From Streptomyces sp. SirexAA-E (GTDB lineage: Bacteria > Actinomycetota > Actinomycetes > Streptomycetales > Streptomycetaceae), in NCBI RefSeq assembly GCF_000177195.2, contig NC_015953.1, forward strand, positions 5,332,001-5,396,000: a stretch of 64,000 nucleotides of DNA, given 5' to 3'. Shown here one piece after another: positions 39,819 through 47,697 of this stretch. Each line of letters starts with the position of its first letter. The first letter of the stretch is position 1. Position numbers and translations under genes: made by a program. Below the pieces are notes generated by a model. The model did not search any database. It was not told where the DNA came from and saw nothing but the letters and a program-made list of their open reading frames with translations.

Positions 39819-41333
39819 ATGGGCAACGGCTTCCAGGTGGCGGACCGCTTCGCGGAAGGCGCGCAGTACATCGAAGGGCGGCTGCGCCCCGGTACGTCGC
39901 GGGACCGTCAGGACGTGGTGGACCCCGCGACCGGCGAGCGGGTCCACCGCTACGCGCCCGCCGGCCCCGACGACGTCGACGCGGCGGTCGCGGCCGCCGG
40001 GGCGGCCTACCCGGGCTGGTCGGGCGCCACGCCCGCCGAACGGTCGGAGGTACTGCACCGACTCGCCGCCGTACTCGGCGCGCGGGCCGCCGACTTCGCG
40101 TACGCCGAGTCCCTCCAGTGCGGCAAACCCCTCAAGCTCTCCACCGAGTTCGACGTGCCCGGCACCGTCGACAACGCGTCCTTCTTCGCCGGTGCGGCGC
40201 GCCACCTCGAAGGGAGGGCGGCCGCCGAGTACAGCGCGGACCACACCTCCTACGTGCGACGGGAGCCCCTGGGGGTCGTCGGGTCGATCGCACCGTGGAA
40301 CTACCCGCTCCAGATGGCGGCCTGGAAGATCCTCCCAGCGGTCGCGGCGGGCAACACCGTCGTGCTCAAGCCCGCCGAGATCACGCCGCTGACCTCGCTG
40401 ATGTTCGCCCAGGCGGCCACCGAGGCCGGGATCCCGGACGGCGTGATCAACATCGTCCCCGGCACGGGTCCGGATGCCGGGGAGCACCTGGTCGGCCACC
40501 CCGGGGTCGTGATGACCTCCTTCACCGGTTCCACCGCCGTCGGCAGGAGGGTCGCGGCCCTGGCCGCCTCCACCGGCAAGCGGCTGCACCTGGAGCTGGG
40601 CGGCAAGGCACCCTTCCTGGTGTTCGACGACGCCGACCTCGACGCCGCGGTCAACGGGGCGGTCGCCGCGGCGCTCGTCAACACCGGCCAGGACTGCACG
40701 GCCGCCACCCGCGCCTACGTCCAGCGGCCCCTGTACGACGCGTTCGTGAGCGGGGTGGCCGCCCTGATGGAGAGCGTCCGGCTCGGCGACCCCTTCGACC
40801 CCTCGACCGACCTCGGCCCGCTCGTCAGCCACCGGCAGCGCGACCGGGTCGCCGGATTCGTCGAACGGGCCCGGGCCCACGCCACCGTCGTCACCGGCGG
40901 CGAGGCCCCCGGCGGCGACCTGGCCGCCGGCGCCTACTACCGCCCGACGCTGATCACCGGGGCCGCCCAGGACAGCGAGGTCGTCCGCTCGGAGGTCTTC
41001 GGCCCGGTCCTCGTCGCCCTGCCCTTCGACACCGACGACGAGGGCCTCCGCCTCGCCGACGACACCCCGTACGGACTCGCCGCCTCCGCCTGGACCCGCG
41101 ACCTGTACCGGGCCAACCGCGCCACCCGGGAGATCCGGGCGGGCTGCGTGTGGATCAACGACCACATCCCGATCGTCAGCGAGATGCCGCACGGCGGATA
41201 CCGGGCCAGCGGCTTCGGCAAGGACATGTCGTCGTACTCCTTCGAGGAGTACACGCAGGTCAAGCACGTCATGTACGACAACACCGCGGTTGCCCGGAAG
41301 GACTGGCACCGCACCGTCTTCGGGGACCGATGA
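39819..41333 (+). CDS. Gamma-aminobutyraldehyde dehydrogenase, second copy (PuuC/PatD-like)
   Basis: A 504-residue aldehyde dehydrogenase. The motifs are SIAPWNYPLQMAAWKILPAVAAGNTVVLKPAEITP, LELGGKAPFLVF (Glu), and VNTGQDCTAATR (Cys). It shares the GQDCTAATR context and the C-terminal YSFEEYTQVKHVMYD with the dehydrogenase encoded at 34249, so it is a paralogue with probably the same type of aminoaldehyde substrate. The stop is 43 nt before the solute-binding protein gene, so it heads the polyamine uptake operon. ATG at 39819, CAGGAG 8 nt upstream. Confidence 0.9.
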   Translation: MGNGFQVADRFAEGAQYIEGRLRPGTSRDRQDVVDPATGERVHRYAPAGPDDVDAAVAAAGAAYPGWSGATPAERSEVLHRLAAVLGARAADFAYAESLQCGKPLKLSTEFDVPGTVDNASFFAGAARHLEGRAAAEYSADHTSYVRREPLGVVGSIAPWNYPLQMAAWKILPAVAAGNTVVLKPAEITPLTSLMFAQAATEAGIPDGVINIVPGTGPDAGEHLVGHPGVVMTSFTGSTAVGRRVAALAASTGKRLHLELGGKAPFLVFDDADLDAAVNGAVAAALVNTGQDCTAATRAYVQRPLYDAFVSGVAALMESVRLGDPFDPSTDLGPLVSHRQRDRVAGFVERARAHATVVTGGEAPGGDLAAGAYYRPTLITGAAQDSEVVRSEVFGPVLVALPFDTDDEGLRLADDTPYGLAASAWTRDLYRANRATREIRAGCVWINDHIPIVSEMPHGGYRASGFGKDMSSYSFEEYTQVKHVMYDNTAVARKDWHRTVFGDR

Positions 41334-41376
41334 CACCGCCGACCGGCGGCCGCACCCATCCGGAAGGGCAACGCGT

Positions 41377-42627
41377 ATGCAGGAGTACGAGGCCGAGCGC
41401 CTCTCCGCGCCGCAACTGGCCGCGATGCGGCGCAGCCTGACAGGCGGCCGGGGCGCCCTCACCCGCCGCTCGCTTCTGAGGGCGTCCGGAGCGTGCGCGC
41501 TCGCGCTCGGCGGCCTCGGCGCACTGAGCGCCTGCGGCATCCCGCCCGCCGCGCGGGAGGGCGACGGCGCGGCCGCCTCCGACGACCACTCGGCCCGCGA
41601 GAAGCGCGTCACCTTCTCCAACTGGACCGAGTACATGGACGTCGGCGAGGACGAGAGGACCCGCCCGACGCTTCAGGCGTTCACCGAACGCACCGGGATC
41701 ACGGTCAAGTACACCGAGGACATCAACGACAACGTCGAGTTCTTCGGGAAGATCAAGCCGCAGCTCGCCGCCGGCCAGGACACCGGCCGCGACCTGATCG
41801 TCGTCACGGACTGGCTCGCCGCACGCGTCATCCGGCTCGGCTGGGCCCAGAGGCTCGACCCGGCCAACCTGCCGCACGCCTTCGCCAACCTCTCCGCCCA
41901 GTTCCGCAGCCCCGACTGGGATCCCGGACGCGCCCACTCCTACCCCTGGACCGGCATCCCCGCGGTCATCGCCTACAACGCGAAGGCCACCGGCGGCCGC
42001 ACCGTCGACTCCGTCACCCAGCTGCTCGACGACCCCCGGCTCAAGGGCCGGGTCTCCTTCCTCTCCGAGATGCGCGACTCCGTGGGCCTGACCCTCCTCG
42101 ACATGGGCAAGGACCCGGCCTCCTTCACCGACGCCGACTACGACGCGGCGATCGGCCGGCTCCGGGAGGGCGTCGAGAGGAAGCAGATACGCCGCTTCAC
42201 CGGCAACGACTACACCGCGGACCTCAGCAAGGGCGACATCGCGGCCTGCGTCGCCTGGGCGGGGGACATCATCCAGCTCCAGGCCGACAACCCGGACATC
42301 AGGTACGCGATCCCGGCCGCCGGATACGTCACCTCCACCGACAACCTGCTGGTCCCCGCCCGGGCGCGGCACAAGACCAACGCCGAGAAGCTCATCGACT
42401 ACTACTACGAGCCCCCGGTCGCCGCCCGGCTCGCCGCGTACATCAACTACGTCTGCCCGGTCGACGGGGTGGCGGCCGAACTCGCGAAGACCGACCCGGC
42501 GACGGCCTCCAACACGCTGATCCTGCCGGACAGGCCGATGGCGGCGAAGTCGCACTCCTTCCGCTCCCTGGGCCCTCAGGAGGAGACGGCGTACGAGGAG
42601 AAGTTCGCCGCGCTCATCGGCGCCTGA
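41377..42627 (+). CDS. potD: Spermidine/putrescine ABC transporter, substrate-binding Tat lipoprotein
   Basis: A 416-residue binding protein. The N-terminus has a twin-arginine motif, TRRSLLR (Arg30-Arg31), a hydrophobic core and the lipobox LSAC with Cys53 as lipid anchor, so it is probably a Tat-exported lipoprotein. The mature part starts VTFSNWTEYMDVGEDERTRPTLQAFTERTGITVKYTEDINDNVEFFGKI, typical of PotD/PotF. ATG at 41377 with GGAAGGG upstream. The neighbours (dehydrogenase, ATPase, two permeases, FAD oxidase) support polyamine as ligand. Specificity between putrescine and spermidine is not readable. Confidence 0.92.
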   Translation: MQEYEAERLSAPQLAAMRRSLTGGRGALTRRSLLRASGACALALGGLGALSACGIPPAAREGDGAAASDDHSAREKRVTFSNWTEYMDVGEDERTRPTLQAFTERTGITVKYTEDINDNVEFFGKIKPQLAAGQDTGRDLIVVTDWLAARVIRLGWAQRLDPANLPHAFANLSAQFRSPDWDPGRAHSYPWTGIPAVIAYNAKATGGRTVDSVTQLLDDPRLKGRVSFLSEMRDSVGLTLLDMGKDPASFTDADYDAAIGRLREGVERKQIRRFTGNDYTADLSKGDIAACVAWAGDIIQLQADNPDIRYAIPAAGYVTSTDNLLVPARARHKTNAEKLIDYYYEPPVAARLAAYINYVCPVDGVAAELAKTDPATASNTLILPDRPMAAKSHSFRSLGPQEETAYEEKFAALIGA

Positions 42628-42676
42628 CCGGCCCGCCCCTCCCCGAGCTCCCCCGACACCCCTGGGACCGCGACCC

Positions 42677-43828
42677 ATGACACAGCAGCAGACGACGGGC
42701 GGCGACGTCCGGCTCACCGGCATCAGCAAGGCCTACGGCTCCTTCACCGCCGTGCACCCGCTCGACCTGACCGTCCCGCAGGGCTCCTTCTTCGCCCTGC
42801 TCGGCGCGTCCGGCTGCGGGAAGACCACCACCCTGCGGATGATCGCCGGCCTGGAGGAGGCGTCCACCGGCACCGTCTCGCTCGGCGGCACGGACATCAC
42901 GGCCCTGCCCCCGCACAAGCGGCCGGTCAACACCGTCTTCCAGAGCTACGCGCTCTTCCCCCACCTCGACGTCACCGAGAACATCGCGTTCGGACTGCGC
43001 CGGCGCCGGGTCACCTCGGTGCGCGAACGGGTCGCGGAGATGCTGGAGCTCGTCCAGCTCGGCGACTTCGCCCGCCGCAGGCCGCACCAGCTCTCCGGCG
43101 GACAGCAGCAGCGCGTCGCCGTGGCCCGCGCCCTCATCAACCACCCCCAGGTACTGCTGCTCGACGAACCGCTCGGCGCCCTTGACCTGAAACTGCGGCG
43201 CCGGATGCAGCTCGAACTCAAACGCATCCAGACCGAGGTCGGCATCACCTTCGTCCACGTCACCCACGACCAGGAGGAGGCCATGACCATGGCCGACACG
43301 GTCGCCGTGATGAACGCGGGCCGGGTCGAACAGCTCGGTTCCCCCGCCGACCTGTACGAGAACCCCCGCACCACCTTCGTGGCGAACTTCCTCGGCACCT
43401 CCAACCTCATCGAGGCCGAGATCGTGTCCGCGGGCACGGACGTCGTCGTCTCGGCGGGCGGCGGGACGCTCCGGCTGCCCGGCAGCCGCTGTCCGGCCCC
43501 GACACCACCCGGCGGCCGGCTCCTCGTCGGCATACGGCCCGAGAAGATATCCCTCGCCCCGGCCACCGACGCGGAGCCGGCGGCGGACGGCCGCAACCGC
43601 GTCACCGGGCGGATCACCGAGTCCAGCTTCATCGGCGTCAGCACCCAGTACGTCGTCGAGAGCCCCGCGGGCAAGGCCCTCCAGGTCTACGAACAGAACG
43701 TCGAGCACCGCCGGGGGCTCGCCCCGGGAAGCGAGGTCGTCCTGCACTGGGACCCCGCCCACACCTTCGCGCTCGACGCCACCCAGGACATGGACGCCGG
43801 CGTGCAGAGCGTCGAGGACGCGGCGTGA
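42677..43828 (+). CDS. potA: Spermidine/putrescine ABC transporter, ATP-binding protein
   Basis: A 383-residue ABC ATPase: Walker A GASGCGKTT, Q-loop FQSYALFPH, signature LSGGQQQRVAVARALI, Walker B LLLDEPLGALD and H-loop VTHDQEEA. A C-terminal TOBE-type domain (LLVGIRPEKISLAP...GVSTQYVVESPAG) follows, as usual for PotA. The ATG at 42677 is 49 nt after the preceding stop. The stop overlaps the permease GTG by 4 nt, so translation is coupled. Confidence 0.94.
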   Translation: MTQQQTTGGDVRLTGISKAYGSFTAVHPLDLTVPQGSFFALLGASGCGKTTTLRMIAGLEEASTGTVSLGGTDITALPPHKRPVNTVFQSYALFPHLDVTENIAFGLRRRRVTSVRERVAEMLELVQLGDFARRRPHQLSGGQQQRVAVARALINHPQVLLLDEPLGALDLKLRRRMQLELKRIQTEVGITFVHVTHDQEEAMTMADTVAVMNAGRVEQLGSPADLYENPRTTFVANFLGTSNLIEAEIVSAGTDVVVSAGGGTLRLPGSRCPAPTPPGGRLLVGIRPEKISLAPATDAEPAADGRNRVTGRITESSFIGVSTQYVVESPAGKALQVYEQNVEHRRGLAPGSEVVLHWDPAHTFALDATQDMDAGVQSVEDAA

Positions 43829-44763
43829 GTGCCACCGACACGCCACCGGCGCCGCCCGCCGAGGAAGCGGCCCCCGCGCGGCCCGTCCGCGGGCGGTCCC
43901 TCCGCAAGCGGCTCGTCCCCTACTGGCTGCTGCTCCCCGGCATCCTGTGGCTGCTCGTCTTCTTCGCGCTGCCGATGGTCTACCAGGCGTCGACCTCCGT
44001 ACAGACCGGTTCCCTGGAGCAGGGGTTCCGGGTCACCTGGCACTTTCGTACGTACGCCGACGCCTTCGCCGACTACTACCCGCAGTTCGTCCGGTCCCTG
44101 CTGTACGCGGGCACCGCCACGCTCCTGTGCCTGCTGCTCGGCTACCCGCTCGCCTATCTGATCGCCTTCAGGGCCGGCCGGTGGCGCAACCTGCTGCTCG
44201 TGCTGGTCATCGCGCCCTTCTTCACCAGCTTCCTGATCCGCACGCTCGCCTGGAAGACGATCCTCGCCGACGGCGGCGCGGTGGTGGACGCGCTGGAAGG
44301 CCTGCACGTGCTGGACGTCACCAGCCGGCTCGGCTGGACCGAGGACAACCGGATCCTGGCCACCCCGATGGCCGTCGTCTGCGGACTGACCTACAACTTC
44401 CTGCCGTTCATGATCCTGCCGCTCTACACCTCGCTGGACCGGATCGACCCCCGGCTGCACGAGGCGGCGGGCGACCTGTACGCCACCCCGGCCGCCACCT
44501 TCCGCACGGTCACGCTCCCGCTGTCCATGCCCGGGGTCGTCGCCGGCACCCTCCTGACGTTCATCCCGGCCAGCGGGGACTACGTCAACGCCGAGCTCCT
44601 CGGCTCCACGGACACCAAGATGGTCGGCAGCGTCATCCAGTCCCAGTTCCTGCGGGTCCTGGACTACCCCACGGCGGCCGCCCTCTCCTTCATCCTCATG
44701 GCGGTCGTCCTGCTGGTCGTCACCGTCTACATCCGCCGCTCCGGGACGGAGGACCTGCTCTGA
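43825..44763 (+). CDS. potB: Spermidine/putrescine ABC transporter, permease (PotB-type)
   Basis: A 312-residue permease with six membrane segments, starting with a Pro/Ala-rich cytoplasmic N-terminus (ATDTPPAPPAEEAAPARPVRG). The EAA loop reads RLHEAAGDLYATPAATFRTVTLPLSMPGVVAG. GTG start by overlap with potA (GTGAG). The stop overlaps the next permease (TGATG). PotB/PotC heterodimers form the channel in this family. Confidence 0.92.
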   Translation: MSATDTPPAPPAEEAAPARPVRGRSLRKRLVPYWLLLPGILWLLVFFALPMVYQASTSVQTGSLEQGFRVTWHFRTYADAFADYYPQFVRSLLYAGTATLLCLLLGYPLAYLIAFRAGRWRNLLLVLVIAPFFTSFLIRTLAWKTILADGGAVVDALEGLHVLDVTSRLGWTEDNRILATPMAVVCGLTYNFLPFMILPLYTSLDRIDPRLHEAAGDLYATPAATFRTVTLPLSMPGVVAGTLLTFIPASGDYVNAELLGSTDTKMVGSVIQSQFLRVLDYPTAAALSFILMAVVLLVVTVYIRRSGTEDLL

Positions 44764-45566
44764 TGCGCCTGCTCCGATCGCTGCGGCGGAACCTGGTCGT
44801 GATCGCCGGACTGCTGACCCTGGCCTGTCTGGTGCTGCCCAACCTCGTCGTGACGGTGTTCTCCTTCAACCGGCCGAACGGGCGCTTCAACTACGCCTGG
44901 CAGCGGTTCTCGCTGGATGCCTGGAAGGACCCCTGCGGGGTCGCCGACCTCTGCGGCTCGCTCTCCCTCTCCCTGCGGATCGCCGCACTCGCGACCCTCG
45001 GGGCGACCGTGCTCGGCACGATGATCGCCTTCGCGCTGGTCCGCTACCGCTTCCGGGCACGCGGCGCGGTCAACTCGCTGATCTTCCTGCCGATGGCCAT
45101 GCCCGAGGTCGTGATGGCCGCGTCCCTGCTCACGCTCTTCCTCAACATGGGGGCCGAGCTCGGCTTCCTCACCGTGCTGATCGCGCACATCATGTTCTGC
45201 CTCAGCTTCGTGGTCACGGCCGTGAAGGCGCGCGTGCTGTCGATGGACCCCCGGCTGGAGGAGGCCGCCCGCGACCTCTACGCGGGCCCCGCGCAGACCT
45301 TCCTCAGGGTGACGCTGCCGATCGCGGCGCCGGGCATCGCGGCCGGGGCGCTGCTCGCCTTCGCCCTCTCCTTCGACGATTTCATCATCACCAATTTCAA
45401 CGCCGGGTCCACCGTGACGTTCCCGATGTTCGTCTGGGGATCGGCCCAGCGCGGAACACCCGTGCAGATCAACGTCATCGGGACGGCCATGTTCGTCATC
45501 GCCGTGGCCGTGGTCCTCGTGGGACAACTGGTGGCCGGCCGGAGAAGGAACAACACGCGGAAATAG
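44763..45566 (+). CDS. potC: Spermidine/putrescine ABC transporter, permease (PotC-type)
   Basis: A 267-residue permease with six membrane segments. The EAA loop reads RLEEAARDLYAGPAQTFLRVTLPIAAPGIAAG, followed by ALSFDDFIITNFNAG, a PotC-like segment. It completes the potDABC set; the ATG overlaps the potB stop. The FAD oxidase gene starts 21 nt later behind an AAGGAG, so it belongs to the same operon. Confidence 0.92.
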   Translation: MRLLRSLRRNLVVIAGLLTLACLVLPNLVVTVFSFNRPNGRFNYAWQRFSLDAWKDPCGVADLCGSLSLSLRIAALATLGATVLGTMIAFALVRYRFRARGAVNSLIFLPMAMPEVVMAASLLTLFLNMGAELGFLTVLIAHIMFCLSFVVTAVKARVLSMDPRLEEAARDLYAGPAQTFLRVTLPIAAPGIAAGALLAFALSFDDFIITNFNAGSTVTFPMFVWGSAQRGTPVQINVIGTAMFVIAVAVVLVGQLVAGRRRNNTRK

Positions 45567-45587
45567 ACCCCCAAGGAGCTGGAATCC

Positions 45588-47003
45588 ATGGCCATCGACG
45601 CCATGCGCCACGCGGCGGCATCCCTTTCCGGGGCGCGCCCCCGGTCCTACTGGCTCGACGACCCGGCCGAGCCGGAGCCGCGTCCCGCGCTCACGGGCGA
45701 CGAGGTCTGCGACCTCCTCGTGGTCGGCGGCGGCTACAGCGGGCTGTGGACCGCGCTGCTCGCCAAGGAACGGGACCCCCGACGCGAGGTGGTCCTCATC
45801 GAGGGGCGCGAGGTGGGATGGGCCGCCTCGGGCCGCAACGGAGGGTTCTGCGCCGCCTCACTGACCCACGGGACGGCCAACGGCCTCGACCGCTGGCCCG
45901 AGGAGATCGCGAAGCTGGAGCAGCTGGGCGCGCGGAATCTGGACGCCATCGAGGAAGCCGTCACCCGCTACGGCATCGACTGCGACTTCGAGCGCACCGG
46001 CGAGATCGACGTGGCCACCCGGCCCCACGAGCTCTCCGGCCTGCGCGACTGGCACCGCCGCACCGGAGAACTGGGCCTCGACCGCCCCGAGTTCCTGGAC
46101 CAGGAGCGGATGCGGGCCGAGGTCGACTCGCCGGCCTTCCTGGGCGGCCTGTGGGACCGGCGCGGCGTCGCCCTGCTCCACCCCGCGAAGCTCGCCTGGG
46201 GGCTCAAGCGCGCCTGCCTCCGCCTCGGCGTACGCGTGTACGAACACACCCCGGGGCTGGCGCTCGCCCGGTCCGGGGCGGGTGTGGCGGTACGCACCCC
46301 GTACGGCAGGGTCTTCGCGCGGCGCGCGGCCCTCGCGACGAACGTCTTCCCGTCCCTCGTCAGACGGCTGCGCCCGTACACCGTCCCGGTGTACGACTAC
46401 GCGCTGATGACCGAGCCGCTGAGCGCGGACCGGCTGGCCTCGATCGGCTGGAAGAACCGGCAGGGACTCGGCGACAGCGCCCACCGGTTCCACTATTTCC
46501 GGCTGTCCGCGGACAACCGGATCCTGTGGGGCGGATTTGACGCCGTCTATCCCTTCGGTGGCCGTCTGCATTCCGCCCTGGACCGGCGTCCGGAGACGTT
46601 CCTCACGCTCGCCGGGCATTTCTTCGCGTATTTCCCGCAGCTCTCCGGGGTGCGTTTCACCCATGCCTGGGGCGGGGCCATCGACACCTGTTCGCGTTTC
46701 TCCGCCTTCTTCACGACGGCCTACGGAGGACGGGTCGCGCACGCGGCCGGATACACCGGGCTGGGTGTCGGAGCCACCCGCTTCGGGGCCGAGGTGATGC
46801 TCGACCTGCTGGCCGGTGACCGCACGGAGCGCACCGGGCTCCGGATGGTCCGCTCCAAGCCGCTGCCCTTTCCGCCCGAGCCGTTCGCCTGGGCGGGGAT
46901 CGGGCTCACCAAGAGATCGCTCGCCCGCGCGGACGACCGCGGCGGCCACCGCGACCTGTGGCTGCGAACGACGGACCGGCTGGGGTTCGGCTTCGACAGC
47001 TGA
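45588..47003 (+). CDS. FAD-dependent amine oxidoreductase (PuuB-like)
   Basis: A 471-residue DAO-family flavoprotein. The Rossmann FAD-binding motif is CDLLVVGGGYSGLWTALLAKERDPRREVVLIEGREVGWAASGRNGGFC, and the C-terminal FAD-contact region is RVAHAAGYTGLGVGATRFGAEVMLDLLAG. In E. coli PuuB oxidises gamma-glutamylputrescine to the aldehyde. In S. coelicolor the corresponding pathway begins with glutamylation by GlnA3, which lies elsewhere. As last gene of the uptake operon it would feed aminoaldehydes to the dehydrogenases at 39819 and 34249. There is no signal peptide. ATG at 45588 with AAGGAG 10 nt upstream. Confidence 0.88.
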   Translation: MAIDAMRHAAASLSGARPRSYWLDDPAEPEPRPALTGDEVCDLLVVGGGYSGLWTALLAKERDPRREVVLIEGREVGWAASGRNGGFCAASLTHGTANGLDRWPEEIAKLEQLGARNLDAIEEAVTRYGIDCDFERTGEIDVATRPHELSGLRDWHRRTGELGLDRPEFLDQERMRAEVDSPAFLGGLWDRRGVALLHPAKLAWGLKRACLRLGVRVYEHTPGLALARSGAGVAVRTPYGRVFARRAALATNVFPSLVRRLRPYTVPVYDYALMTEPLSADRLASIGWKNRQGLGDSAHRFHYFRLSADNRILWGGFDAVYPFGGRLHSALDRRPETFLTLAGHFFAYFPQLSGVRFTHAWGGAIDTCSRFSAFFTTAYGGRVAHAAGYTGLGVGATRFGAEVMLDLLAGDRTERTGLRMVRSKPLPFPPEPFAWAGIGLTKRSLARADDRGGHRDLWLRTTDRLGFGFDS

Positions 47004-47140
47004 CCGGGGACGCCGCACCACGTGATCCACCTCACGGCATCCACCGGTCCGACCCGCGTCATGATCCGGCTCCACCGCGCTCTCTTCCCCGTACGCACCG
47101 GCGGGACCCCGTCGGTGCCCACGGGAAGAGGGAGGCACTC

Positions 47141-47611
47141 ATGGACGGCACGGGGGCGAAGGCCGCGATCGAATGGCTCGTGTCGGTGGCGCCGGATCCG
47201 GCGGCCTGCAGGCGGGAATGGGAGCGCGATCCGCTGGGAATCGCGCTGCTCCCCGCCGGTCGGCGCTGGGACGTGCTCGCCGTCCCGGCCGGGCTGGGAT
47301 ACCCGACGTTCGACGTCCTCACCCGTCTCGTCCGCCGGCCCGGGCCGGTCCTCGCCGGTTTCGGGGACGCCCGGATCGGCTTCTTCGTGCCCCCGGGCAC
47401 GGCGTCGGGCTGGCTGGGGACCGGGGTGCGGGGGATCGGCCGGGACAGCTGGATCGCCGTGCCCCGCCCGGGCCGTACGTCCGCCGCCGCGCGGTGGCTG
47501 ATCCCGCCGGACGGGTCGGGGATGCTCGTCGACCCCGTCCTGCTGGAGCTCGCGCTGCACGAGGCCGCCGCCGCGCGGGGGGCCCACGGCGGAGCGGACC
47601 GGGACGGGTGA
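47141..47611 (+). CDS. Conserved hypothetical protein, primase/polymerase-like N-terminal fragment
   Basis: A 156-residue protein: MDGTGAKAAIEWLVSVAPDPAACRREWERDPLGIALLPAGRRWDVLAVPAGLGYPTFDVLTRLV, later TGWLGTGVRGIGRDSWIAVP and LIPPDGSGML. I recall very similar Streptomyces proteins annotated either hypothetical or as bifunctional DNA primase/polymerase N-terminal domain. No metal-binding Asp pair typical of prim-pol is visible here, so I would not assign polymerase activity. No signal peptide or membrane segment. ATG at 47141 behind AGGGAGG. It sits between the polyamine operon and the chitinase gene and shares no obvious function with either. Confidence 0.72.
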   Translation: MDGTGAKAAIEWLVSVAPDPAACRREWERDPLGIALLPAGRRWDVLAVPAGLGYPTFDVLTRLVRRPGPVLAGFGDARIGFFVPPGTASGWLGTGVRGIGRDSWIAVPRPGRTSAAARWLIPPDGSGMLVDPVLLELALHEAAAARGAHGGADRDG

Positions 47612-47627
47612 GGCGGTGTCAGAGGTC

Positions 47628-47656
47628 TTGACAACCCGATTGGTCTGGACCATGTT
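47628..47656 (+). promoter_or_regulatory. Chitinase promoter with a DasR-type operator (dre) in the spacer
   Basis: TTGACA (47628-47633) and CATGTT (47651-47656) are spaced 17 nt apart. Between and overlapping them lies TTGGTCTGGACCATG (47640-47654), which has the TGGTC-n2-GACCA core of the DasR responsive element. In S. coelicolor DasR, released by glucosamine-6-phosphate, represses chitinase and GlcNAc-uptake genes through such sites. A repressor bound here would block RNA polymerase. Confidence 0.85.
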
Positions 47657-47697
47657 GTGCGCGGCCGCACTAAATTCCCCCCAGCACGGAGGCTGTT

